A stretch of 64,000 nucleotides of DNA from Streptomyces sp. ITFR-21 (GTDB lineage Bacteria > Actinomycetota > Actinomycetes > Streptomycetales > Streptomycetaceae), in the NCBI RefSeq assembly GCF_031844685.1, contig NZ_CP134605.1:4647001-4711000 (forward strand). The letters are read 5' to 3'. Under the pieces are notes generated by a model. It had not been told where the DNA came from. It made no database searches and saw only the letters and a program-made list of their open reading frames with translations. Numbering within the stretch: the stretch's first letter is position 1; each line of letters starts with the position of its first letter. The position numbers were made by a program, and so were the translations under genes. Positions 1 to 8,264 of the stretch are shown here, piece after piece.

Positions 1-383
1 TCGAAGCAGGCGCTGAAACGTTTCGCCTTGTCACCGATCTGGCAGAGCGGGCAGTCCGGGGTGCCCCAGCAGCGCACGCTCTTGGAGCCGTCCTCGATCT
101 CGTCGATCCAGTGCGAGTTGTAGACGTCGAAGGGGCCGTCGCCAAGGATCTTGATGACGGTGGCCTCCTCCGTCACCTTCAGGTACATGTCGGAGCCGGA
201 CGCGGAGGCGGCCTTGTCCATGGCGTCCCAGCCGGCCATCTGGGTCGGACCTCCGGCTCCAGTGGCGACGACGCGACCCGTTACTGCCTCGCGCTTCCCG
301 ACTTCGAAGCCGGCTTGTTCGGTCTGAGACGTCGTTCCGGGCAGTTCGCGCCGGCGGCGGCCGTAGGTGCGGGTCTCGGGCAT
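1..383 (-). CDS. ssDNA-binding-like phage replication protein (3' end outside window)
   Basis: Open from an ATG at 383 to the window edge, about 127 residues with the C-terminus missing. The middle reads ILGDGPFDVYNSHWID, followed by a Cys pair (CWGTPDCPLC), the pattern of the zinc-containing single-strand-binding proteins of T4-like and actinobacterial phages. Such a protein would coat ssDNA at the fork. The ATG lies 3 nt beyond the stop of the upstream gene, so it belongs to the coupled replication operon. The family call is from motif recognition only. Confidence 0.6.
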   Translation of the reverse strand, partial: MPETRTYGRRRRELPGTTSQTEQAGFEVGKREAVTGRVVATGAGGPTQMAGWDAMDKAASASGSDMYLKVTEEATVIKILGDGPFDVYNSHWIDEIEDGSKSVRCWGTPDCPLCQIGDKAKRFSACF

Positions 384-385
384 GT

Positions 386-844
386 TCAGCTCCAGTCCTG
401 GACGGGGTCGGGGAGGGCAGCACGTGTCGCGACAAACAGCTCGCGGCATCTTTCGGGGAATTGGGTCTGGGATATGAAGCGCTGGGTGCCCGAAAGGATG
501 CCTTCCTCATAGGCGATGAGGACGACTCCCTCGATCTGGCGCCTGGTATAAAGGCGTCGGCGACCGTTCTTGGATTCGCTGTTGTAGATCCAAGTCGCGC
601 CGGGAAAGAGACCGCTGGATTCCCACTTGTAGATAGTTTTCGGTGCGCGCCCGAGCGCGTTCGCGAGGTGCGAGATGGCGAAGAACTCGCGGTAGAAACC
701 GGAGATCTTCTTGTAGACGGGGTCTTCGTCCCAGTGAGGGGAATCGGCGGCTTGGACGCTCTGTGTGGGATGGGCAAGCCCGACGGGTCGGTGAGTCCCG
801 GGGTAGACGTCCAAGGGCCGTCGGGGTGGGCCGATGCCGGTCAT
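386..844 (-). CDS. HTH (MerR-like) DNA-binding protein, 152 aa
   Basis: The ATG at 844 overlaps the TGA of the upstream gene (ATGA). Residues 50-110 contain SHLANALGRAPKTIYKWESS, a helix-turn-helix that is followed by a wing-like RRLYTRRQIEGVVLIAYEEG, as in MerR-type excisionase or phage regulators. Probably binds DNA as a replication or expression accessory factor. The target is not visible. The first 40 residues are Pro/Arg-rich and probably unstructured. Confidence 0.65.
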   Translation of the reverse strand: MTGIGPPRRPLDVYPGTHRPVGLAHPTQSVQAADSPHWDEDPVYKKISGFYREFFAISHLANALGRAPKTIYKWESSGLFPGATWIYNSESKNGRRRLYTRRQIEGVVLIAYEEGILSGTQRFISQTQFPERCRELFVATRAALPDPVQDWS

Positions 845-1407
845 GTCGTGAGCCCCCGGAAAGCCCAGGACTCCTTCTGGACCATGATCTGATCCATGTC
901 CTCCTCGGTGAGCGCGCCTTCCTGGAGGAGGACGTACAGCTCGTCCGCGTCGAGCGTGGGTACCGGCGGGAAGGCGCGGTGGTAGACGGTTTCGCCACGT
1001 GCCTTGGTAATCCGCTCGGCCGCTTCGAGGTCGGCCACGATTGAGACGCGGCGCTCGCGCTTGATGCGGACATATTCGGTATCGCCGACTGGGATGGGGA
1101 AAGGGAGGTCGATGTACTGCGACCCCTTGTGGTCGGCGTATCCCCGAGCCTGGACGGCGGAGGCCACGGAGTCGCGGAGCTTGTTCATCCGCGTAGTGAG
1201 TTCTGTCTGCTGAGCCTTGAGGATCGCCCATTCCCGAAAGGTCGGGATGACCGGGTCGAACGGGAGAGGCCGGGTTTCTGGTGCCGTGCTGTCGAGATGC
1301 TCTTCGGGCACGTATTGCTCCCAGGGTGGTGCTTGCGGGAAGGAGCTACTCGCAATGCTCCGGTCCGAAAACCCTATGAGCCCGAAAAATCGCAGCCAAT
1401 CGGCCAA
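841..1407 (-). CDS. Hypothetical phage protein, 188 aa
   Basis: TTG start at 1407, chosen because an in-frame TAA (stop of the helicase gene) lies only nine bases upstream. A predicted helical segment (REWAILKAQQTELTTRMNKL) precedes a compact basic region. The last part is acidic and helical (GALTEEDMDQIMVQKE). No family recognised. The start shares the frame of the preceding helicase, so low-level stop readthrough would fuse the two. Confidence 0.55.
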   Translation of the reverse strand: MADWLRFFGLIGFSDRSIASSSFPQAPPWEQYVPEEHLDSTAPETRPLPFDPVIPTFREWAILKAQQTELTTRMNKLRDSVASAVQARGYADHKGSQYIDLPFPIPVGDTEYVRIKRERRVSIVADLEAAERITKARGETVYHRAFPPVPTLDADELYVLLQEGALTEEDMDQIMVQKESWAFRGLTT

Positions 1408-1416
1408 ACGAGTGGC

Positions 1417-3003
1417 TTACTGAACATTTTCGATGTGCTCGGAGAGCGACTCGACGTCCATGTCCAGGGCGCCGGTGCCAGTGCCGTCGACAACTGCTTC
1501 GGACAGGCGTCGGCGCAGAAGAAGGGTTGCCTGGACGCGTTCTTCGACGGTGTCTTCGACCACGAGGCTGGTGACGTGGACACGCTCGAATTGAGACGAG
1601 GCGCGTACATGGCGCGTGTTCCTCTGTGACAGAACACCGTTGGAGTACGGCAGATCGTAATTCACGAGATATTGGGCCTCGGGGAGATCAAGACCGTACC
1701 CGCCGGCGTTCGTGGAGATGAAGAGGCGGCATTCCGGATCGGTCTTGAACCGAGCGAGGACGCCCGCCTTCTCGTCCGAGGTAAGCCCGCCGTGGAAGAG
1801 CGCCAGGTCGCCGTACTTCTCCAGACGCTCGGACAGGTACGGCAGCATCTTGCGATAGTCCGTGAAGATCGCCGCCTTGGTGCCGGGCTCGGCAAGCATG
1901 GTGCCCACCAGCTCGTCCAAGAGGGTCAGCTTCGGCGAGCTGTACAGGTCAGGCAGGTCATACCGCCGGGCGGCGAACTCGGCAGCGTACTGGGAACCCC
2001 CGGTGCCTTCGTGGTACGCCACGGCTGAGTCCATCAGGAGCTGCGGGTGGTCGAGCAAGAGGCGTGCGGCCTGGAGGCGAGCCATGAGCTTGCCCTGGGG
2101 GCCGAACCCCGCCCCGGACTTGAGGCCGGCGTAGTAGGCCGCGATATCGAACTCTCCGCCGGCTTCGGCCAACTCATCCATGGCGGCCTGGAGGTCGGCG
2201 AGGATGGCCTTGTAGATCGACCTGGTCGTCTTGTCGAGCTGTACGTATCGGGTGGTCTCGGCGACCTCCGGCAGGTACTTGGCGACCTCGGGGTCCAGAC
2301 GGGATTTCCGGATCATCGCCCGGGAGAGGTTCTTGTGGAGCAATCCGAGATTCTTGTAACTGGAGACTCCGCCGAAGAAGTTCCTGTTGATGTAGGACTT
2401 CTCAAAGAGGTCCCAGCGGCCCAAAATTTTTGCGTTGACCCACTCCATGATGCTGAATACTTCTTCTGGACGGTTTTCAACGGGCGTGCCCGTAAGGGCG
2501 ATGCGAACCGGTGGCCGGAGTTTCTTGACGCGCTTCGTCGTCTGTGCCGAGAAGTTCTTGATGGCGCTCGCCTCATCGAGAACCAATGCATCGCCGGGCA
2601 GGGCGCACAACTCTTTCCAGTCGTGCAACACAGCTCCGTAGGAGACGATCACGTAATCGGCGTGCTGCGCAGTTTCCCATTGAGCGCGACGCTGCTTCGG
2701 GGTGCCGTTGACGACGGTACACACGTCCTCGGCGGGCACGACGAGATCCATTCCACGCAACGTGACGGTGCGCGTGGGTGTATCAGTGAACTGCGCGATG
2801 GCCTGGGCCCACTGCCATTTCAGGCTGGAGGGCACCATGATGACGCAGCAGCGGATCTCACCCTGGCCGAAGAGATCCTCCAGTGCTGCGAGAGTGAGAA
2901 CGGTTTTTCCGGTACCCATGGAGTAGGCGACCAGGATACGCCGATCAGAAAGGATTCGGTCGACCGCTTCGTGCTGGTAGGGGAAGAGGGTGCCGGTGAA
3001 CAT
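1417..3003 (-). CDS. SNF2-family DNA helicase/translocase, 528 aa
   Basis: ATG at 3003 with AGGAGG seven bases upstream; it overlaps the primase stop (ATGA). Motif I is YSMGTGKT near residue 30, motif II LVLDEAS near 147, then LTGTPVENRPEE. The C-terminal helicase domain has FTDYRK and STNAGGYGLDLPEA, with motif VI QRNTRHVRAS near residue 465. This is the order of the two RecA-like lobes of SNF2/DEAD-box phage helicases that unwind or remodel the fork. It lies downstream of primase and DnaB. Confidence 0.85.
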   Translation of the reverse strand: MFTGTLFPYQHEAVDRILSDRRILVAYSMGTGKTVLTLAALEDLFGQGEIRCCVIMVPSSLKWQWAQAIAQFTDTPTRTVTLRGMDLVVPAEDVCTVVNGTPKQRRAQWETAQHADYVIVSYGAVLHDWKELCALPGDALVLDEASAIKNFSAQTTKRVKKLRPPVRIALTGTPVENRPEEVFSIMEWVNAKILGRWDLFEKSYINRNFFGGVSSYKNLGLLHKNLSRAMIRKSRLDPEVAKYLPEVAETTRYVQLDKTTRSIYKAILADLQAAMDELAEAGGEFDIAAYYAGLKSGAGFGPQGKLMARLQAARLLLDHPQLLMDSAVAYHEGTGGSQYAAEFAARRYDLPDLYSSPKLTLLDELVGTMLAEPGTKAAIFTDYRKMLPYLSERLEKYGDLALFHGGLTSDEKAGVLARFKTDPECRLFISTNAGGYGLDLPEAQYLVNYDLPYSNGVLSQRNTRHVRASSQFERVHVTSLVVEDTVEERVQATLLLRRRLSEAVVDGTGTGALDMDVESLSEHIENVQ

Positions 3004-3977
3004 CAACGCCTCCTACGCCATGGGTGGTGCGCGTTCCCGTACGCGGAGAGCGCGTCGGTGTCGCTCATGTCGCCCAGGTCTTTCGCCGTGGTGTGGCTGT
3101 ATTCGAGGTATTTCATCGGAAGTCCGCGAGGCCGCCAGCGGTCATGGATCTTGTCCCGCGACGTGCGGCCGGCAGAGTCGTTGTCGAGGCCGAGAATCAG
3201 GTTCCGGCACCGGGACTTGAGAAGGCGCATCTGAGCCTCCGAGACATGCGCGCCGAAACTGGAGAAGGCACCAGGTATCCCCAGGGTGTACGCGCGCACG
3301 ACGTCTAGAGGAGACTCCAGCAGCAGTGCGCTGTCTCCGCTCCAGGTGAGGTCGCCGAAGAGAGTGAGCGATTTGCGGATTCCTGTTGGGTAGTTGAGAA
3401 AGAACTTTCGTCCCTTCTCCTGCCAGCCCCACAGCTCTCCGGTGAGCGGGTCTCTGATCGGCAGAATCCAGTGGCGTGTCTCGGTGTTCCACAGGACACC
3501 GAAGTGCTGGCACGCCTCCGGGCTGACCCTGCGCCGTTCGCATGCCCTCTGCGGCGGCGGCGTGAAGAGCGCCAGCGACGCCTCGGTGACGCGGACAGCG
3601 TCGTCGACGGCCGGGGTCGGCCCGGTGTCCTCGACGGTGCGGTAGACCCCCAGCCGGGCGATCCATTGGAACGCCTCGATGCGGTTGAACCCGAGCCCGT
3701 CTTCGACGAGTTGGATGAACGGGCCTGCGTAGCCGCAGGAGAAGCAGTGGAACAGGCCGGTGGAGCTGTTCACGGAGAAGCTGGGTCGGCGGTCCCGCTT
3801 TCCCGTGAGGGACAGGTGGGCCGGGCACCTGGCGAGGTACTCGGTTGAGTCGGGTTTGCTCAGCTCTCGCAGTAGGTCGATACCCAGGGCTCGCATCGCG
3901 GCGGGAAGGTCGTGAGGGACGGGATTGGCGAAGGCAGCCAGGCTGTCCCAGAAGTCAGTAGGGGAGGTCGGACTCAA
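3003..3977 (-). CDS. Phage DNA primase (CHC2 zinc finger + Toprim), 324 aa
   Basis: Makes RNA primers for replication. A zinc-binding motif CPAH...HCFSCG lies around residues 50-85. A Toprim domain follows: LLLESPLDVVRA (the acidic ESP) and LILGLDNDSAGR (DND) near residues 240-290. The start chosen is TTG at 3977 because AGGAGG sits exactly six bases upstream; it overlaps the DnaB gene by 23 nt. An ATG at 4043 (no SD) and one at 3896 (no SD) are alternatives. The stop overlaps the helicase ATG. Confidence 0.85.
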   Translation of the reverse strand: MSPTSPTDFWDSLAAFANPVPHDLPAAMRALGIDLLRELSKPDSTEYLARCPAHLSLTGKRDRRPSFSVNSSTGLFHCFSCGYAGPFIQLVEDGLGFNRIEAFQWIARLGVYRTVEDTGPTPAVDDAVRVTEASLALFTPPPQRACERRRVSPEACQHFGVLWNTETRHWILPIRDPLTGELWGWQEKGRKFFLNYPTGIRKSLTLFGDLTWSGDSALLLESPLDVVRAYTLGIPGAFSSFGAHVSEAQMRLLKSRCRNLILGLDNDSAGRTSRDKIHDRWRPRGLPMKYLEYSHTTAKDLGDMSDTDALSAYGNAHHPWRRRR

Positions 3978-5190
3978 TTTCCGCCTCCTCGAACTGCGGC
4001 GGCTCCCACGAGATGGAGATGAGATGCTCCTGGGGTGGCGCATTCCGGCTGGCGAGGACTTTCATCCGGTAGAAGAAGTCCTCGTCGGTGGCCTCCATTC
4101 CGACGACCAGGTCAGCGTCCTGCACCCAGGCACTGGTGTATCCAAGACTTGATGCTGTGAGTCCCTTCGCTCCCACTTTGTGGGCCAGGGACTGTGTGGT
4201 GACCACCACAGGAAGGTCGTTGTTCAACGCGAGCTTCTTCAGACCCCTGGAGATATTCGTAAGCGCGAGGGGAGTCTGGGACTCGCGGCTGATCTCGTCG
4301 AAGAGGAAGTACGCCCCGTCGATGAAGACGACCGAGGGGGAGAGCTGGTCGATTTTCGTTTGAATGCCGGCGATGGTCATGGCGCCGGCCCTGTCTTCGG
4401 TGACGATGTACGGCTGTTCGCCGAGGGGGCTGCTCAGCGCCGCTTCCAGGACACGCCATTCCTTGGCCGTGAGCTGCCCTGTCTGGAGCTTCTTCGGATT
4501 TACCTTGGCCAGGAAGCCGTCCAGTCTCCTGGAGATTTCCGCATACGGCATCTCGAAGCTGACGAGAAGCGGCTTGGCCCCGTAGTCGTACGCAGAGCGC
4601 GTCATGCCGAGCATGACGGTGGTCTTGCAGCTCTTGGCGAGGCCGGTGAGGACGATCATCTGCTGGGGCTGGATTCCAAGCGTGACCTGGTCGAGGAACC
4701 GGAATCCGGTGGGGATGCCCAGCAGTTCGCCCGGGTTGTCGCGCGCTTGTCGGTAGAGGTCCAGCCGCTGGGCTCCGGTGGCGGCGTAGTTGATTTCGCG
4801 CGACCCGGCCGTGGCGGTGGTTGCTTGGGCGAGCATGATGCGGAGAAGGGGGAGCGCGGCTTCGCTGCCGCCCTTGTCCAGGGCCTCGCCGACGGCGCCC
4901 ATACCCAGGTCGATGATCGTGCGGCGTCGGCTCTCGTGCAGTTCGCGCAGCAGGTAGTCGATGGGGCCCGAGCTGTCCTCGGTGAAGGGAAAGGTCGGGT
5001 GGTCGCGGTGGATCACTTCGGGTGTCGGGGACTCGCCGAAGTCGGCCTTGAAGGCAAGGATGCTCTGGAAGACCTTGCGTGTGGCGGGGTCCAGGAAGTG
5101 CTCGGGGGTGACGCCGGCCTGACCGACGACCGTGTCCAGGTCGCCGGTCAGGGCGATGTACGAGATCACCTCCTCCTCGATGGTGCTCAT
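3955..5190 (-). CDS. DnaB-like replicative helicase, 411 aa
   Basis: An N-terminal helical domain typical of DnaB (residues 1-100) precedes a RecA-like ATPase. The Walker A motif is GLAKSCKT, with Cys where DnaB usually has the second Gly; Walker B is VVFIDGAYF. The sequence GSREINYAATGAQRLDLYRQ lies just before the ATPase domain. Length fits a phage helicase. The ATG at 5190 overlaps the upstream TGA. It works with the neighbouring primase and DnaC-like loader. Confidence 0.85.
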   Translation of the reverse strand: MSTIEEEVISYIALTGDLDTVVGQAGVTPEHFLDPATRKVFQSILAFKADFGESPTPEVIHRDHPTFPFTEDSSGPIDYLLRELHESRRRTIIDLGMGAVGEALDKGGSEAALPLLRIMLAQATTATAGSREINYAATGAQRLDLYRQARDNPGELLGIPTGFRFLDQVTLGIQPQQMIVLTGLAKSCKTTVMLGMTRSAYDYGAKPLLVSFEMPYAEISRRLDGFLAKVNPKKLQTGQLTAKEWRVLEAALSSPLGEQPYIVTEDRAGAMTIAGIQTKIDQLSPSVVFIDGAYFLFDEISRESQTPLALTNISRGLKKLALNNDLPVVVTTQSLAHKVGAKGLTASSLGYTSAWVQDADLVVGMEATDEDFFYRMKVLASRNAPPQEHLISISWEPPQFEEAEIESDLPY

Positions 5191-5345
5191 GTCACGTCCC
5201 GGTCTGCGGGCGGCAGTTGTCGATCGGCGGCGGGCTGGCGGCACTGGTCTGGGTAGTCGCAGAGGCAGTCGCCCTCCGACCAGAGGCAGCAGGGTGTGCG
5301 TTCCTGACAGGTGTCCGGGTCGGGGCAGTAGTGCCGGTGGCTCAC
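5187..5345 (-). CDS. Small Cys-rich protein, 52 aa
   Basis: GTG at 5345 overlaps the stop of the upstream gene (GTGA), and its own TGA overlaps the DnaB ATG. The whole gap is therefore used by a coupled ORF. Eight Cys residues fall within about 35 residues (HYCPDPDTCQERTPCC, then GDCLCDYPDQC), suggesting a small zinc- or disulphide-stabilised fold. No family recognised. The tight coupling on both sides is the main evidence that it is translated. Confidence 0.6.
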   Translation of the reverse strand: MSHRHYCPDPDTCQERTPCCLWSEGDCLCDYPDQCRQPAADRQLPPADRDVT

Positions 5346-5620
5346 TCGACCTCCAGCAGCGTGAGGGGCCCCACTTCGAGTTCGAGGTCGCCCAGCGCGA
5401 TTGGGCCGTGGCACCTGTCGTCCACGACCGGTTCCAGGGTCTGGATCGGCGGGGCGCCCGATTGGAGGGTGATGACCACGGCCCAGGCGACCAGGGGCAT
5501 TTCCTCGTAGCCGTCCAGGCCGATCTCGGACCGGAACCGGACGAACTTGTTGGTGTCGTCCGGGATGATCTGGGTGGTGATTCGGCGGTTGTCGCAGGCG
5601 TCGGGCCGGTAGTCGATCAC
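5342..5620 (-). CDS. Hypothetical phage protein, 92 aa
   Basis: GTG at 5620 overlaps the stop of the antirepressor gene (GTGA); its TGA overlaps the GTG of the next ORF. The sequence looks like a small beta-rich protein (FVRFRSEIGLDGYEEMPLVA, then an acidic C-terminus ELEVGPLTLLEVE). No family recognised. Part of the coupled replication operon. Confidence 0.6.
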   Translation of the reverse strand: MIDYRPDACDNRRITTQIIPDDTNKFVRFRSEIGLDGYEEMPLVAWAVVITLQSGAPPIQTLEPVVDDRCHGPIALGDLELEVGPLTLLEVE

Positions 5621-6450
5621 GGGCGGCCACCACCCTGGGTGAGGGGGCGGGCAGTCCGTGTGGGGAGCCCGTGCCGGACCGCAGGAACGTTTCTCCTGTC
5701 GGCGAGATCACGAATGATCTTCCGGATGACTTCCATGCCCTTGGGGGTGATGTAGACCGTGTACGTGGTCCGCGCACCGCCGTCGTCCTGCATGCGGCTG
5801 TAGACCCTGGTGGCGAACAGGCCGGCGTCTGCGTAGCGAGCGGCTACGTCGTAGTAGCTGTCGCCGTATGCGTTTCGATGCCGGAAAATGAAGCCCTTCT
5901 CCAGCAGCAGCGTTCGCAGCCCCTTCTCCCTGAGCCCGAGGAGCTTGGCGGCCTCGCGGACGAGGAGGTACTTCTCCGACGCGAAGTAGGCGTCTGCCGC
6001 TTCCACTTTCGGTGCGGCGGCTTCGAGCTGCTTTTTCGTCGCCTCAAGTTCTTCCCACTGCGCTGCGGCGAGCAGGAGTGCGTCGCCAAAAGTTCGCGGG
6101 GTGTCGAAGGCGGCCTTGTCGGCTCCGTAGCCGCCGGTCCGGCGAATTTCCGGCAGAACCTCTCCGGTGATCCACTTCTTGAACGCCCTGGCCTCGGCCT
6201 TCCGGCTGCGCAGGATCATCGAGTACAGGCCCGACTCATTGATGACGGACATACGCTGGTCACCGCCGGGGGTGCTCACAGTGTGAGCCCCCTTCTCGTC
6301 GTCATCGAGGCCACGCAGTGCGGCGTCGGGCCGCTCCATTTCGAGCACGCTGCACACGTCGCGGGCGACCCACCAGGGGGCGCCGTTGATCATGAGCACC
6401 CGCACGCACTTATTCGTCTCGGGAAATACCAGGGGGATGACGTCGGCCAT
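5617..6450 (-). CDS. Phage antirepressor, Bro-N plus KilAC domains, 277 aa
   Basis: Residues 5-110 form a BRO/Ant-type N-terminal domain: VRVLMINGAPWWVARDVCSV, SGLYSMILRSRK, FKKWITGEVLPEIRRTG. After a short coiled coil (EELEATKKQLEAAAPKVEAA) a KilAC domain follows, with KLLGLREKGLRTLL, FIFRHRN and YTVYITPKGMEVI. Such proteins lift repression of lytic genes, which implies that this element makes a lysogeny decision. The repressor it would counter is not recognisable in the window. Confidence 0.9.
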   Translation of the reverse strand: MADVIPLVFPETNKCVRVLMINGAPWWVARDVCSVLEMERPDAALRGLDDDEKGAHTVSTPGGDQRMSVINESGLYSMILRSRKAEARAFKKWITGEVLPEIRRTGGYGADKAAFDTPRTFGDALLLAAAQWEELEATKKQLEAAAPKVEAADAYFASEKYLLVREAAKLLGLREKGLRTLLLEKGFIFRHRNAYGDSYYDVAARYADAGLFATRVYSRMQDDGGARTTYTVYITPKGMEVIRKIIRDLADRRNVPAVRHGLPTRTARPLTQGGGRP

Positions 6451-6903
6451 TTACAGCACCTCTCGGATCAGCTCTGGGGACTGCGGGGGGACGAGAAAGC
6501 CCTTGGGGCCGTACAGGAAGGCGTGTGCTGGGACGCTGTGGACGATCCGGGCGACGTCGGCCAGCAGCGCGATGGTGCGGCTCATGTGCACGGGCTGGTC
6601 GACGAGGAACCGGGCGTGGGGTACGCACTCGCGCTCCAGGCGGCGAGGCAGGTGAGCGGCGACGTCCCGGGGCAGGTAGGTGACGACGGTGACGGGCCGG
6701 TCGTCCTCCCACAGGCCCCACAGCGCCTGGACGGCCTTGGGGTTGGTCTCGTACAGCCCCAAGGCGGCGGCCGGCCGGTGCCAGCGCTGCCGGCGGGCGA
6801 ACCGCTGCGGTGTGTACCGACCGCCGGGGACGCCGAGCAGCTCTTCCCAGACGACGTAGACCCCGGGGGGCACCGGTGCGTCGTCGAGGTCACCGCCGAT
6901 CAC
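6451..6903 (-). CDS. Hypothetical phage protein, 150 aa
   Basis: GTG at 6903 overlaps the stop of the DnaC-like gene (GTGA). The protein is compact, with PPGVYVVWEELLGV near the N-terminus and a C-terminal half containing VHMSRTIALLADVARIVHSV. It may act with the neighbouring helicase loader, but this rests only on position. No motif gives a function. Confidence 0.6.
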   Translation of the reverse strand: MIGGDLDDAPVPPGVYVVWEELLGVPGGRYTPQRFARRQRWHRPAAALGLYETNPKAVQALWGLWEDDRPVTVVTYLPRDVAAHLPRRLERECVPHARFLVDQPVHMSRTIALLADVARIVHSVPAHAFLYGPKGFLVPPQSPELIREVL

Positions 6904-7559
6904 TGGTCGCCCCGGCGGTAGCTTTCGCCGGTGAAAATCTCGCGGCGGGTGCACTGGTCCATGAAGCTGCGTAGCGCCTTGGAATAGCGGGCGGCCCAGT
7001 CGTCGCCGGACAGGTTCGTCGTGATGAGGGTCGGCCGGCCCTCGTCGTAGCGCTGGCGCAGGAGCTTCTCCAAGGTGTCCTCGGCGAACTTGCTGTCGGT
7101 GCTGTGCTCGTGTCCGACGTCGTCGAGGAGGACCACGTCGGCCCACTGGACGCGCTCGACGGCGTACTGCCAGCGCGAGACGCGCTCGGGATCGACGGAT
7201 TGATCCGCACGCAGAAGGCTTCGCTCGCGCTCGATGTGCTCGCTGTACCGGGAGGCGTAGACGCTCACGCCCCACCGGCGGCGCAGTTCGCAAAGGACGG
7301 CGGCGGCAAGGGTGGTCTTGCCGGTGCCAGGGTGGCCGGCGAAGAGCAAGCCGCGCCCGAAGGCGTTGCTGGTGGGCAGGCCCCTCCAGTTCTTGGACTG
7401 CTGGGCGCGGTAGCCCTCGACGTAGATCCGGGCCTTCTTGATCGAGCTGGTGTCGCCGCTCATCTCTTCGACGTCGTTGAGGGTCAGGCCGCGAAGGCGC
7501 AGCGGGATTCCCGTTCCGACCCAGCGCGCCTTTTCGGGGTCCATCTGGGTGGTGATCAT
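6900..7559 (-). CDS. DnaC/IstB-like AAA+ helicase loader, 219 aa
   Basis: Walker A GHPGTGKTTLAAAVL (residues 78-90), Walker B VVLLDDVGHEHST and sensor-like TLITTNLSGDDW are all present, and the length fits DnaC/IstB proteins. The expected role is loading the DnaB-like helicase encoded 1.7 kb downstream on the same transcript. ATG at 7559 overlaps the upstream gene (ATGA); the stop overlaps the next GTG. Confidence 0.85.
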   Translation of the reverse strand: MITTQMDPEKARWVGTGIPLRLRGLTLNDVEEMSGDTSSIKKARIYVEGYRAQQSKNWRGLPTSNAFGRGLLFAGHPGTGKTTLAAAVLCELRRRWGVSVYASRYSEHIERERSLLRADQSVDPERVSRWQYAVERVQWADVVLLDDVGHEHSTDSKFAEDTLEKLLRQRYDEGRPTLITTNLSGDDWAARYSKALRSFMDQCTRREIFTGESYRRGDQ

Positions 7560-8092
7560 GTGCTGGACCCCCAGGAGGCGGTGAAGTTGTCGTCAGTGGG
7601 GGCGTCGGACCTGGGAGCTTCCTGCCAGGTGCTGTACTCCTCGGCGGTGACCGTGAGTCCCGTGCTGCGCAGGTCGCGCAGCAGTTGAAAGCGGCGCCAC
7701 TTGAAGTCCCACACGTAGGGCCTGGCGGGGGCCTTGCCGGCGAGACGAGTGACGTACAGGTCGACCAGGGCGCGGCAGTCGTCCGGGCTCAGGCCGGACT
7801 CGCGCCGCAGCTCCGAGAACACGGCGACCAGGGCCTGGCGGTTGCCGATCTCCAGACCGCCGGCCCAGCTCAGCGGCGGGCAGGAGTTGGTGAAGTAGTC
7901 GGCGAGGCCGGGGAGGCTGTCGGGGCCGTACGGACGCCCCTTGGAGCGCCGTTCACGGCGTTGTCCGGTCTCCGGCGGGGTCCAGCGAGGTTGGGCTGGC
8001 GCGGAGGGCTCCGGCTCCCCCTGGAGCATGTTCCGGACGATGGCCGTGGCGTCGAGTTCAGCGTCGGGGTCGTGGATGCTTTTGCGGGCCAT
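7556..8092 (-). CDS. Hypothetical replication-module protein, 178 aa
   Basis: First gene of the coupled replication operon, with ATG at 8092. A low-complexity charged N-terminus (residues 1-65, many Pro/Arg) precedes a helical domain (NRQALVAVFSELRRESGLSP, CRALVDLYVTRLAG, WRRFQLLRDLRSTG). It directly precedes the helicase loader gene, where phages often keep initiator or loader-partner proteins. No family is certain. Confidence 0.6.
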   Translation of the reverse strand: MARKSIHDPDAELDATAIVRNMLQGEPEPSAPAQPRWTPPETGQRRERRSKGRPYGPDSLPGLADYFTNSCPPLSWAGGLEIGNRQALVAVFSELRRESGLSPDDCRALVDLYVTRLAGKAPARPYVWDFKWRRFQLLRDLRSTGLTVTAEEYSTWQEAPRSDAPTDDNFTASWGSST

Positions 8093-8132
8093 GTACTTCT
8101 CCTGGCTGTGTGGCGGGCCAGAACTGCCCCGA

Positions 8133-8198
8133 ACGAACGTTCGTGGGCAGCTAATAGAAACCGTAGGTTTCTATTTGCCTAGCTATTTCTTGAGCTAG
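8133..8198. promoter_or_regulatory. Operator cluster upstream of the replication operon
   Basis: The 172-nt gap 8093-8264 holds three inverted repeats in a row: ACGAACGTTCGT (8133-8144, perfect palindrome), AATAGAAACC/GGTTTCTATT with a 3-nt spacer (8153-8175, 10-bp arms), and CTAGCT/AGCTAG (8179-8198). They sit directly upstream of the first replication gene, where a phage regulator should bind. The binding protein is not identified. Confidence 0.6.
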
Positions 8199-8264
8199 GG
8201 CTTGTGCTTCAGCGCGTATGCACGCGCTCGACGTGTCAGTTGCTGCGTCACCGGAGTTACTCCG

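Noticed and set aside
31..777. Long Arg/Ser-rich minus-strand frame
   Set aside because: Composition is that of a shifted frame across the real genes ending at 1-383 and 386-844.
2047..3234. 395-codon plus-strand frame opposite the helicase gene
   Set aside because: Antisense shadow of SNF2 and primase genes; no SD and no recognisable domain.
8133..8144. AACGAACGTTCGT as an ECF-sigma or LexA site
   Set aside because: LexA boxes in actinobacteria read CGAAC-N4-GTTCG; here the spacer is missing, so it was kept only as a generic operator.
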